From assembly GCF_030272615.1 (NCBI RefSeq), contig NC_081413.1:22322501-22386500 (forward strand): 64,000 bases of DNA. Direction: 5' to 3'. This document shows positions 1-10,545 of this stretch, in pieces. The position numbers were made by a program, and so were the translations under genes. The stretch is from Cryptomeria japonica (taxonomy: Eukaryota; Streptophyta; Pinopsida; Cupressales; Cupressaceae). The notes beneath the pieces are model-generated. The model made no database searches and was not told the origin of the DNA. It saw nothing but the letters and a program-made list of their open reading frames with translations. Position 1 is the first letter of the stretch. Every line of letters begins with the position of its first letter.

Positions 1-36
1 TCCACACTACCCAGAGAGGAGAATCATCAAAGCAAG

Positions 37-599
37 ATGGAAACAAAAGAACATCAAAGGAAGCTTATTTGCAATTACTGTGGAAAACAAGGACATAATG
101 CCAACATGTGCCAAACTAGAAAAGGTAAGCAACCGAATGTCACAAGGTTTAATGGTTATTGTTACAACTACAATAAATATGGTCACACATGTAACCAATG
201 TAGGACAAAGTCTGCTAGCAATTATCAGAAGGCAAAATTCAAAGGGCTTTGTAAAAAATGCAATAGATATGGACATAGTACCCGAGAAGTGTTGGTTTAA
301 GTAGAAGAACTATATGTGGTCTACACACCGAGCAAATACTAGAAGCTACCGAACTCACACAGATCTTAACCGATAGTATACTGCAGTACCATGGGATTAC
401 AATACAAGGATATGGTGTGAATGTTGTGGAAGATATGGACATATAAGTGCCAACTGCTCTATAAGGTTTGGAATGAACAACCAAAGATCATGGAGAAATC
501 CTAGTATGACATGTTTTCATTGTCACAAAGTTGGACACTTGGCTAGAGATTGCAGAGATCAACCTAGAGGAGACACTAAGGAAATAAGAAGCAAATTAT
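37..599 (+). pseudogene. Element A ORF1 C-terminal part: Gag-like zinc-knuckle array
   Basis: This is the end of a Gag-like ORF, cut by the window edge. Successive CCHC-type zinc knuckles are readable: CNYCGKQGHNANMC near base 70, CYNYNKYGHTCNQC near 160 (second Cys replaced by Tyr), a truncated CKKCNRYGH near 250, then in another frame CECCGRYGHISANC at 416 and CFHCHKVGHLARDC at 512. The frame break lies near base 285. Retroelement zinc knuckles bind nucleic acid during RNA packaging. Five knuckles spaced over roughly 180 residues is more than the one or two usual for plant Gag. Element E ORF1 has a similar series, which supports one family. Function is inferred from the motif only. Confidence 0.7.
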
Positions 600-1189
600 A
601 GATGATTTGGAAAAAGAAGGAAATTGTGTCAAATGAAGAAGGCACCTTACCTACCGAGTTAGGTGCACCTATTCCAAATTAATTGGTGAAGGTATGAAGG
701 GATTGCATTCTCTCAAGGTTAAATCTTAACAGTTCCTATTTTAACATGTACTTAATTCAAAATCTGCATAGCTAAAGATGCATTAGGAAATATGAAATTT
801 TATCAAGTCTTTTGGAAGCCTATTTAGTCGGTAAATACAGGAAGTCTGGCTACTCGGTAAAAGCATAAAAAGTAAGTGGAACCGAGTGCATTTAATGTTT
901 TCTTACCTAACTACACAGAGCCCGATAAGGTAAAATTGTGTACTTAAAGCTTTTACGCGATCATTTTTCACTCACCAAGTTTTCAAGAAAGTAGAGCGAA
1001 GTGATTCAAAGGCGATCAAACCTCTTCCGAAGCAAAATTCAAGTTATTTACATCAATCACAATGCATTGTCAAGCTAGTTTACCAATCATATCAGTTGTG
1101 AATATCTGTTTAGTAAGTGGAAAGCGTCTGCCGTTTAAAAGTTTTCAAACCCTAAGGATATTTTGTTAAGTGATTATCCAAAATTTGAA
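600..1189 (+). other. Element A spacer between ORF1 and ORF2
   Basis: I see no coding potential here. Repeated ACCGAG/CTCGGT-type hexamers occur, as they do elsewhere in elements A and F. There is no RT or integrase remnant, so pol was absent or deleted before ORF2. Confidence 0.5.
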
Positions 1190-4100
1190 ATGGCACCTAA
1201 GATCCAGAAGCCCGTTGTTGTTGAGAACATTGACAAGCCCTCACTAAAATACTCTCTAACTCCCAAAGTAGCATCTGAACCGGATGATAAAACTACATTT
1301 TCACTCATTTCGGATAGGGTTTTACTAGTTGAGGATGTCAGATTCTTCACTAAGTGTCGTGTTGAGGAACTAGGTCATGTTGAGATCAAGGACACATATG
1401 ATGAATTGTGTACCGATGGAAAACTAGATAACAAGTTTGAACACATTAAAGTCAAGGGATTGACTGAAGCCCTAACCTACCCACGAGTCTTCAAACCCTA
1501 GTGGGTTAAATTTGTTTTGAGCAGAGTTCATGATGACTTCATGTGGTTAGAGGAGCAACCATTCAAGATCACCAAGGAAATCATCCACTTGATCACCGGT
1601 TACCCTATTTATGACCATGCCAGAGCTCAGAAAATGATTTCACAGAAGGAATTGATCACTTTAACTAGAGTTGAATCCAATTGCAGAGGTCTAAAACTGA
1701 ATAATGTCACAGATGCAGAGCTGAAGTTTGTCATTAGAGTCATAGGCTATTGTTTCTTTCAATCGGCAAGGGAAAATAGTGTACCATGTGTAGCTATCAA
1801 TTTAGCCTATAAAATTGTGAAGAAAGGTATGAAGATTGATCTATGCGAAGTGTTGTTGAAAAATCTGTTTGAAAATCTCAGCACCATAAGGAAGCCAAAG
1901 AAGAACAACTTGGCAAACACATTGAAGTTTGGATCACTTTTGGTATGCATGTTTTTCTATTGTGAGAAATTCTTTCCATCAGACGGTAATGTAGTTTGAG
2001 AGCTACACCGACCAATCACCCATCAAATCAATGACTTCATCAAACAACTAGGTGATAACTTCAATGAAATTATGGATGATTATTTTAGCAAGTTTCAAGA
2101 AAAGATGCATAACAAGTATAGGATTCCACCCAAGTTAGTGGAGAAATACAAGGATGATATATGCTTTGAAGTAGACACTAACTACTGCTATGTCAATGCG
2201 GTGGAACTAAGAACTCAATCTTTGCCACCTATGGGTTATGAGATTGATTTTGACATTACACAGTAATAGATATATGCTTTTCTTGCACTACCAAGGCATG
2301 CTACCGAGATGAGATACGGTACATATGAAGAAGTTAAAGAGAAAGTTAAAATGAGCATTGTAGTACCAAAGGCTACAAGAAAAGCAACAAAAATGATTAA
2401 GGCATTAATAGAGAAATTTGGAGAAGGTTCTTCCTCCACACCTGTCAAGAGCATTCAAGTCATCACCGAGGAAGAATCTGAAGCCCAAGAAGTAGCTATT
2501 ACATTGAGCATCGAGTTGCCAAAAAGGGAAAATTTTGAAAAGGAAGAAACAAGATACATCAAAGGTATCACCGACTCCTTCAGTAAAGTGCCCAAACACA
2601 AGATCATCTGTAGTGTCACCAAGTAAGAAACCAAAGAATGTTGCAGTACCAAAGGTAACAAAAACTTATAAGAAATCTACTCTAAGACTCATTTTTACTA
2701 AAGATTCCAGTGACACCGAATCTGAGGACGCAAGAAAATTTCAGATTGTTAAAAGTCAAAAGGAAGATGTACATAGCGTTGATAATTTTTGTGCTAATCT
2801 GAAACAATATGGTGGATTTGGAGCATTTAGATATGTTAAGTATGAATCCAAAAATGATGAAGAAAAGAGACAAATAGAAGAAGCTGTAATCTACACACTT
2901 CTGAAATTTCGATTGGTCCCATTGGGAGTAACTAATTCTCTTCCAAAAGAATTGTATTTGCATATTGATAATAGGTGGAAATATGCTATGGACTTGGAAA
3001 AATAGATGAGAGAAAGAAGTTTGGTACATCTCTTCTCAGACATGTCGGTAGATGAGATCAATGAACATCTGAAAACTACCAGAGAAAATTCCTAGTCAAA
3101 CAAAGAGCCTTGAAATTGATGAATGGCCTTTATCTTGAAGTATAGAATGAGACCAAGGAAAAGTGGTAGGAAATCTTTCGAAACAAGAATGCTGGTGAGC
3201 AAGTTGAAGTTCAAATAGTTGATGTCATCGAGCAAGATCCTGATATCACCAAGCAAGACCCTGCTGATACTATACAAATTAATGAGAATATCATGGACAC
3301 CAAGGTAGAAGAATAGAAAATGATTGAAGGGAATGCTTATGCAAAACTGGTATCAAGTGAGTTAGTTTTGGAACAAGTTCAGCCCTATCCTCCGGTCACT
3401 CAGCATGTTTCAACCAAGACACCTCAAGATACTGAACAAGGAAAAGAGGGTCACAAGTCTACAGATGGAGAAGCTACTTCTCAGGCCATCGGGGAACAAA
3501 CTTCTCAAGCCCCTTCTAGCATTGAAAATGTTACAACTGAGACCCAGAGCAAGGATTCACCAAAGGCTACATCTGAGGTTAAAGAAATTGACAAAAGTGT
3601 TGCCTCTACCGAGCAACCTACCGAGGGTCAACAAGCCTCCCAAGCCATTGTATTAGTTCAACCAGTGAAAACCTCTTCGTCTAAAGAAAAGAAAATGAAA
3701 AAGCATAGTTTCAAGTTAGACTTGTCAAAACCAATAGTGTTGCCAAATGTAGACATATCCAAATTAAAAGGGCAAGCACTTATTGAATTCGGTGAACTAT
3801 GCAAAGCCAAATCAGAACAAGAGAAGCAAATGGCTATACAAAAGAAAAACAAAGTACTTCAAAATGTGAAAGCACTATTAACAGATATGCTACTTGAAGC
3901 TACAATGACAAAAGATGTAGCCATCCATGTTCAACTGGATGAACTTCTAAATAAAATTGAGACATCTGGAGTAGATGCATCTGAATACTTGAGCAAATTG
4001 AAGGACAAAGAGCTAACTACAAAAATGATTGAAGAAGTACAGAAAGCCATTGCTATTGGCAAAGTAAAACTTATCAAATTTATTGTTGGGTTGTCCCCTC

Positions 4101-4546
4101 AACTCAAGCACATTCTTTCTTTATTTCAGAAACTCTGTACATTTTCTTTATTCATTAAAGAGATCAAAAATAAAACAGATGTGATTGAGAAAGAAATCAC
4201 TGATCTCTCCCATACATTGACCACTGAGCCAAATTCTATTCAGAATTTCTATACCAAGTTACAAAAGCTCATCGCTCAACAATTGGAACTTAGGAATGAA
4301 GAGCACAAAATAAGGATGGACATTATGACTCTTCAAACCTTATTCATTCCACACTTGTCCTCCGTCCAAGAATAGATCAACAAGGCTACCTCTTTATCCA
4401 CTCAGCCAGAGGGAAGCACTTTAGATGGACTAATTTCACTGTTAGCCAACATTACAACTCAGAATTCACTCATGGATAGTGTCAAGGATGCCCTCTCTAC
4501 CGCTCTCACCGATGCAAGGACAAAGTATAAATCCATTTTTGACTAG
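1190..4546 (+). pseudogene. Element A ORF2: unassigned protein of about 1,119 codons, decayed
   Basis: I do not recognise the product. The frame starts at ATG 1190 (MAPKIQKPVVVEN) and ends at TAG 4544-4546, with internal stops (TAG 1499, TGA 1997, TAA 2264, TAG 3314, TAG 4372). The reading moves to another frame between about 2.5 and 3.1 kb and returns. It aligns by eye with element E ORF2 in three places: an N-terminal globular part (LSRVHDDF against LSRVHGDK; VIGYCFFQSAREN against VIGYRMFSASRIN), a middle part (KYKDDICF in both) and the C-terminus (LFIPHLSSVQE against LLPHLQILQK; YKSIFD against YKSVFD). Between these lie T/Q/E-rich low-complexity and predicted coiled-coil stretches. The N-terminal part resembles, only in general pattern, plant transposon proteins of the Transposase_32 type; that is a guess. 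Confidence 0.6.
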
Positions 4547-4842
4547 TTGCCTCCACTAAGTTTCGATGTTTGTAAAAAAGGGGGAGTATAGTATATAGTG
4601 TATATAAGATAACTTTGATAGGGGGAGCAGTGAACCGAGCAGTTAATACAGAATATTGATCATAGCGCATGCAATCAGAGTTTTGAATAGTATATTGATA
4701 AGAGGAGTATATCTGAGTATACTATTTATTGACAATTGTATATACTATCAGTTTAATCAAATTTTGTAAGTATATAGATATTTGAGTTATGACTTTGAAA
4801 GAAGTTTTGTCAAACATCTCAACTAATGTCAAAAGGGGAGAT
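4547..4842 (+). other. Element A 3' untranslated region with polypurine tracts
   Basis: Non-coding. It contains repeated purine tracts (AAAAAAGGGGGAG near 4573, TAGGGGGAG near 4620). The last one, AAAAGGGGAGAT at 4831-4842, directly precedes the LTR start TGTTACTA and is the expected plus-strand primer for DNA synthesis. Tandem tracts of this kind are typical of SIRE/Maximus-type copia elements. Confidence 0.7.
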
Positions 4843-5353
4843 TGTTACTATTTACTAAGCTACCATTAGTTTTATGTCTAAAGTCATTTTATATACTCTA
4901 GTTGGTTATTACTACCAAATCATGTAGTCGGTAAGCACAAAGAAGTCGGTTATAGAAGAAAGTAGTCACAGAGCTTAGTATACATCGAGCTGTTTACCGA
5001 GTAACACTCTATGTCTACCGAGCAGCAAAAATGATATATTGAGTGAACACACACTGAGTGAAACGTGTTACCAAATTCATTGAACCTAGACACATATGGG
5101 AAACATGTTACAAGATCAAGGAACAGGGAATCATTATCACTTAGGAAATTGCACCTTAAAGATTTTGTATGATCTTGAGGTCATCTATCCAATGAAATAT
5201 TTTGTATAGTTATTCATTTAATGAATCATGTTTGTAAGATCAAAGCATGAACAAATCACTGACATAAGAGATCTATTTATACAACATGAATTAAGGATCA
5301 GATATAGAGGTGTATGAAGCAAGACATGTGTAATAGATAAGGAAGCACTGAGT
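4843..5353 (+). repeat. Element A 3' LTR, left part
   Basis: It begins TGTTACTATT directly after the polypurine tract. A TATA-like box (CTATTTATAC) lies near 5270. The LTR is broken at 5353 by element B and continues at 14103; the last five bases, TGAGT, are the duplicated target site. Confidence 0.8.
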
Positions 5354-7016
5354 TGTAGCGTTGTAAATTGTACGCACTTGCTAGGGTGGTACAATTTCAC
5401 ACCTAGTTTAGCACCCGCCTTGGCACATTTTGCATTTTGCATTGCATTTCCCCTTTAGCACTTAATTAATTAAATTAATTAGGTCTAAGGTTCTATTTTA
5501 TCATCTCCCATATCATAAAGTTGGGCCCCTTTCATTTTATTCTTCCAATACATCATTTTATCAAAAACCCTAATTAGGTCCTATTTTGAACTTGGGGGCT
5601 TGATTTCGGGGGTCAAAACATCTCGAAATCAGCTGTAACTTTGGGATTCTCTCTAAACTCATCATATCCGACGGCCGTGAAAATTTGGTGAAAAGTTGTC
5701 GGGACCATGGCGCCCGAAGAGGACCATGGCGCCCGGAGTGCACATGGTCCCGGACATTTTTCCCGAAATTTTAGGAGCACGATCCAATCATAAAATAAAG
5801 CTTAACCCCAAGATATTGGCAGGTGATTCAATCTCTAGGTCGGCCAAAAGTTGAAATTAAGACCTAGGGTCTCATATATAAAAGCTCTCTTTCTTCATTT
5901 GAAAGGATCAGATTTTTGGTTTCGAAGGACCTCATATGCAGCGAAAGAGCAGATCTTTTGAAGACTTCAACAACATTCAACATCCCTCTATCAAGCATTT
6001 ATCAATTCCATTCATCTATTTAGGGCTTGGAAGACATTGAAGAACAATAGGAGATTACCGACTGAAGATTGGCTTGTACTCCTCTCTTGGGGGTTGGGTA
6101 TCATTTCATGTTGTTTTCATGTCTTTGCATAAGCTTCAATATATCATTTATCCATGCTTTAGATCACTTTGCATCTTGATTTATAGCATTTACATTATCA
6201 TTTACAAGCAATTAGGGTTTACTTTCTAGGTTGCTCTAGTTTGCTTACTTGCATTTTAGATCTTGCACACACACAAGGTCTGCACACACATTACTTTTAC
6301 AATACAACTTGGCTATTCGTGGAGGTGGAAATCACCAAAGTAGGGGTTTAACTAAGGCAAAACCCTATATAGCCACCCACCACACCTTTTCAGATATAAG
6401 TGCAGGTTTTAGATTCGGACGACGCTGCAAGTTGCAGATCCGACAGAAGTAGACTGAGACAGAACTTCACACCAAGTTTTAGAGCAAAAGACCAGGATAG
6501 GGGCGTGGGGTGCCTTGGTCCTGCCAGGACAGGGGCGTTGGGCGCCCTGGTCCCTAGGACAGGGGCGCTGGGCGCCCTGGTCCTCCTGACAGACAGCAGT
6601 TTTCAGCACTTTTGACAGCTTTTCAGGTTGCAGAATAGCAGTTTCAGGTGCAGAATCAGGACAGTGGCGCCTGCGCCCCCGTCCCGAACATTTTCACTCA
6701 GATTTTAGCTCCGGGTACACATCTGCATTCTCCTCTTATCCTTGTGTTTACATCTTTCCATTATTTAAGTTCAATTCTGCAAATCTTGTTATTAGTTCGT
6801 ACTTGCACTTTGGGGTTTGGGATTGAACTTGCATCATTCTACCTATTATTTGCAACAAAGGAATAGAAATCCTAATAGGTAGCCCATGGCTCTCTCTCTT
6901 CCACAAAAAGAAGTAGCCAGTTGTGTGATACCTCTAGGCTCTTTCGTATTCCACAAATGTGTGATTGAAAGTGAGATTAGGGCATGTTTGCTTAGTGTCA
7001 CTTTTTCCCCCACACA
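5354..7016 (+). repeat. Element B 5' LTR
   Basis: 1,663 bases, starting TGTAGCGTTG and ending CCCCACACA. Compared with the 3' copy it has an extra ACCATGGCGCCC-type unit near 5715 and lacks about 20 bases present near 12610. Its GC-rich direct repeats around the palindrome GGGCGCCC lie at 6505-6590. Confidence 0.93.
5874..5884 (+). promoter_or_regulatory. Element B 5' LTR TATA box
   Basis: ATATATAAAAG sits after a conserved CTAGGGTCTC and before GCTCTCTTTC. The same position in the other B and D LTRs reads ATATATAAAAG (12956-12966) or ATACATAAAAG (23111-23121 and 34320-34330). It is the likely retrotransposon promoter, so the transcript would start around 5905-5915. Confidence 0.6.
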
Positions 7017-7018
7017 TT

Positions 7019-7036
7019 TTGGTGAACCCGACATGA
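7019..7036 (+). other. Element B primer binding site candidate
   Basis: TTGGTGAACCCGACATGA begins two bases after the LTR end. The same sequence, with one difference, follows the 5' LTR of element D. TGG matches the CCA end of a tRNA; I cannot name the tRNA with confidence. Confidence 0.5.
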
Positions 7037-7335
7037 ATTCCAATCTTCTCTAATTCTGATTTATGTTTTCAAATTTTAGTGTTTATGCTATTTCAAATTC
7101 AAATTTGTATTTACAAGTTTTAATTTCTTGCAAGATTCAAAAAATTTAGAGGAAATTTTTTTAATTCAAAGTTGAACTTGTGGATAGCTTAATTAATTTC
7201 AAATCTGATTTAGGAACTCATTTGAATCATAAATTTCATTTTCTAAATCTACATTCTAAGTGCTTGCATTGGTTAAAATTAAACATTTCCTTCTATTTTG
7301 CATGTGTTATCATTTGAAAGAAGAAAATTGTTGTC

Positions 7336-10300
7336 ATGATGCATTCATTTCATAGATGTGATAATGGGTTAGCTTCCCTTGTTTCAATTTTTCCTTCTCC
7401 TAAAGAACCTCCCCCTGTCTATAACAACGTTTTAGTGCCTAAAAGAGTTGCCATCAATCCCTTTGAGACTCTCCCATGCTCTAAGGATGAAGACTTTAAG
7501 AGTGATCTTGACAATTCTCCTAAAATGTGTCCTTCCTATTTAGCTATCCTAGAGGAAGAGAATGATATCATAAACACCTTTCTTAATGTTACTTCACCTT
7601 CCCTACATGATGCCTCTCTAAGTGAAAATGCATTGATGGACATTGACTTATTTTCTCCTAAAGTTGGTCCTTCCAATGGGGGTATGTTAGTGCAACAAGA
7701 GGTTATGAACACTTCTTTCAAAGATCTCCTTCCTAAGCATGAATCTTTGGAGAAATATGTTCATGTTCCTCCTAAAAAACACTCCCTTCATGAGGATCCT
7801 TTTGTGCAAGAAGATGACATTATCCCTACGTTTCCTAGTGATGGCATTTCCTTTTCCAACAAAATTCCCACTAGAGATGATGAATTAATGATAAATGCTT
7901 ACCCTTCTCCTAAAGTTTGTCTTACCCATAAGCATCCCTTAGAGAAAGAAGATGAAATAATAAGCAATTTCCTTAATTTTCTCTCCCCTAAAGATCATAT
8001 TGAACATATTTTGAGGAAAGAGGATGAGTTTAACACATCTATTGATCCTCTCCCTCCTAAGGATGAGGAATTAATAAACAATGTTATCTCCTCTCCCGGA
8101 ATTGACAATACTTCAAACATTCCTTTCAACAACTTCACTATTTGGGATGAACCATTAGAAGAAGGTGTAGATTATTCTCTACCCCATGAGAGAACCCTAG
8201 CCAAAGGGGATGAAATCAAGATTGAAAACTCCCTTGATAATTTCTCACCTTCCTTGAATCTCAATTATTCTCCCTCTAAAAATAAAGCATCTCCCTCTCC
8301 TCAACTTGGTTCTACTCATAAGGAAACCCTAGTTCAAAGCAAGATGGTTAACATCTCTTTCAAAGATCTCCCTCTCAAAAATGAGACTTTAGAGAGTAGT
8401 GTTGATCCTTCTCCTAGAGAGTTTAATCCCCATGTAGATCCTTTGATGATAGAGGATGATATGACCTTTCCTAGTATTACTCTTCCTACTAGAACATCAA
8501 TGTCTACCCCTTGTCTCTGTCCTAAAATTGATTTAATCCGTGATGAGATTTTAGTGCAAGAGAAGACTATCAACAATTCTTCCAACACTTTTGTTCATTC
8601 CTCTAAACCATCCTCAATCAATTTGATACATGTGAATGAAACACCTAACAAACCTTTCTTCACTGTCCAAGGTGCTTGTCCTTCTCAAAATTCTCAACCT
8701 TTAAATAAGCCTATCTTAGTGGTTCAAGGTGGTTATGCTAATGATTCTTTTTGCACTCCTAAGAAACCTATTATTACTGTGCAAGGAGGTTATTCTACTA
8801 AGAGCCCTTATGAGTATGCTAAGCAACTGACTAGAGAGAGTTATAACGTGGTTGCTCATACCTATAATACTAGAAACAATAGGCAACCTAGTCCTCCTCC
8901 TGTTATCCCAACTTCACTTCCTCCTTGCCAGCCTATTCTTCCTCAAGCTCCTCGTATTTCACAAGTTCTTGGTAAGGACTATGATCTCATAGAACAACTT
9001 AAAGCTACCCCTGCTAAGATATCCCTTTGGGATTTGATTCAAACTTCTTCTGCTCATCATGGAATGTTACAAGATGCCTTGAAAGATTTGAATGTTCCTC
9101 CACCTAATACATCTAGTAATATAGTGTCTTTGGTTAACTCTGTGATGAATCCTAAAGCTCAAATTGTGTTTACTCAAGATGAGTTGCCTACTAGTGAAAT
9201 TCAACATCAATATGATCCCTTGATGATTGTGGTTATCATAAATGACACTTCTATAAGACGAACACTGGTAGATAATGGTTCTGGCCTTAATGTGTGTAGC
9301 ATTAATCTATTGCATAAGATGAATGTGGATACATCCCTTATTGAGCCCGACTCTCATCCCATTCGAGGCTTTGATAATGTGGCTAAGTCTTCATTAGGTA
9401 TTATCACCTTACCCATCACAGTGGGACCTGTTACTTTGCCTACTCCTATCCATGTTATGTTGGGAAATCTAACATACAACTTGTTATTAGGGAGACCTTG
9501 GATTCACAGTATGCAAGTTGTCCCCTCTACATTGCATAGACAAGTTAAATTTATTTATAATAATAAGACATATACCTTGATAGGTGATACTAATTTTCAA
9601 TCTTGTTTGCAAACATCTACTTCCAAAGGGAGTTCTTCTAAGCCTTCCTCTTCTAGTGATGACTCGTTAAACAAGATACCTATGGATGAATCATCACCCT
9701 CTGATAATCAAAATTCTTTGGATGAGTCGGAAGCTCTTGAAGAAGATTCTTCTCAACTTGAATCTACACATGAAAAGGTTCTCGCAGAAGATGATTGGGG
9801 ATCTCTTGATTTTAATCCCACCTTTGTAGGTGAGTATAGGGTTCCTCCTAGAGAGCTTAAAGTTAAAAAGAAGGAAGAAACTAGAGATCAATCAGTCTTA
9901 CCTGAACCTATGAGCAATAATTTTGTGGCTGCTTCTCAAACATCTTCCCCTCACACCTCTAATTCTGAAGAATTTGATTCTTTGTCTTATGAAAAACCAC
10001 CTTTTCTTTCTGAAATGGCTAATCGTTATGGTCATTGTTTCCATATTTTGGCTAAGAGTGGCTATAGTGGAAATGGTTGTGGCACAAATGAACAAGGAAT
10101 TAAAGTTCCTTTAGAACATAACATGCATGCATATTCATTTGGACTTGGATATAATCTTTCTAAGCCCACCAAAGCATCTAAAAGACCATCTCTCAATGTG
10201 AATGCTATATTTAGTAGTGATGATGATCTCACTTCAACTAAATCATCTTCTACTTCTATCAACTCTCATTCCCCTCATAAGGAAATCTTGGCGATGAACA

Positions 10301-10545
10301 AATCTCTTTATGACTCCCCTCAAATTTCTAAATCCAATTATGAATCTTTATCTCCTATTCATCATAAAGTCCTTTCCTCCAGGGATAAGGCTCTAATAAA
10401 TTACACTCATCCCTCTTCTAAGATTTCTTGTGACTTTTCTTCTTCAATTTTTATCACTCTATACATGTTTTTGATCTCACTTATAGTTGAGCATTTAGCA
10501 TGTCATATTCAAATACCTCATTTAGTCTATCATGTCTTTAAATAA
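7336..10545 (+). CDS. Element B 1069-aa polyprotein: repeat domain, aspartic protease, G-patch-like segment
   Basis: A single open frame of 1,069 codons. Residues 1-430 are acidic, S/P-rich and built of degenerate repeats (units around LVQQEVMNTSFKDLLP and LVQSKMVNISFKDLP). Residues about 435-500 carry three [VT]VQG motifs (FFTVQGA, ILVVQGG, IITVQGG). Next come YDLIEQLKATPAKISLWDLI and a retropepsin-like protease with LVDNGSGLNVC near residue 643 and LLLGRPWIHSM near 715. A G-patch-like stretch (GYSGNGCGTNEQGIKVPLE) lies near 910-930. Homology to element D ends at about residue 957, and the last 110 residues are unrelated and end hydrophobic. No Gag fold or zinc knuckle is visible. An intact frame in an element lacking pol is notable; it may be translated and serve as a structural or trans-acting protein. 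Confidence 0.85.
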   Translation: MMHSFHRCDNGLASLVSIFPSPKEPPPVYNNVLVPKRVAINPFETLPCSKDEDFKSDLDNSPKMCPSYLAILEEENDIINTFLNVTSPSLHDASLSENALMDIDLFSPKVGPSNGGMLVQQEVMNTSFKDLLPKHESLEKYVHVPPKKHSLHEDPFVQEDDIIPTFPSDGISFSNKIPTRDDELMINAYPSPKVCLTHKHPLEKEDEIISNFLNFLSPKDHIEHILRKEDEFNTSIDPLPPKDEELINNVISSPGIDNTSNIPFNNFTIWDEPLEEGVDYSLPHERTLAKGDEIKIENSLDNFSPSLNLNYSPSKNKASPSPQLGSTHKETLVQSKMVNISFKDLPLKNETLESSVDPSPREFNPHVDPLMIEDDMTFPSITLPTRTSMSTPCLCPKIDLIRDEILVQEKTINNSSNTFVHSSKPSSINLIHVNETPNKPFFTVQGACPSQNSQPLNKPILVVQGGYANDSFCTPKKPIITVQGGYSTKSPYEYAKQLTRESYNVVAHTYNTRNNRQPSPPPVIPTSLPPCQPILPQAPRISQVLGKDYDLIEQLKATPAKISLWDLIQTSSAHHGMLQDALKDLNVPPPNTSSNIVSLVNSVMNPKAQIVFTQDELPTSEIQHQYDPLMIVVIINDTSIRRTLVDNGSGLNVCSINLLHKMNVDTSLIEPDSHPIRGFDNVAKSSLGIITLPITVGPVTLPTPIHVMLGNLTYNLLLGRPWIHSMQVVPSTLHRQVKFIYNNKTYTLIGDTNFQSCLQTSTSKGSSSKPSSSSDDSLNKIPMDESSPSDNQNSLDESEALEEDSSQLESTHEKVLAEDDWGSLDFNPTFVGEYRVPPRELKVKKKEETRDQSVLPEPMSNNFVAASQTSSPHTSNSEEFDSLSYEKPPFLSEMANRYGHCFHILAKSGYSGNGCGTNEQGIKVPLEHNMHAYSFGLGYNLSKPTKASKRPSLNVNAIFSSDDDLTSTKSSSTSINSHSPHKEILAMNKSLYDSPQISKSNYESLSPIHHKVLSSRDKALINYTHPSSKISCDFSSSIFITLYMFLISLIVEHLACHIQIPHLVYHVFK

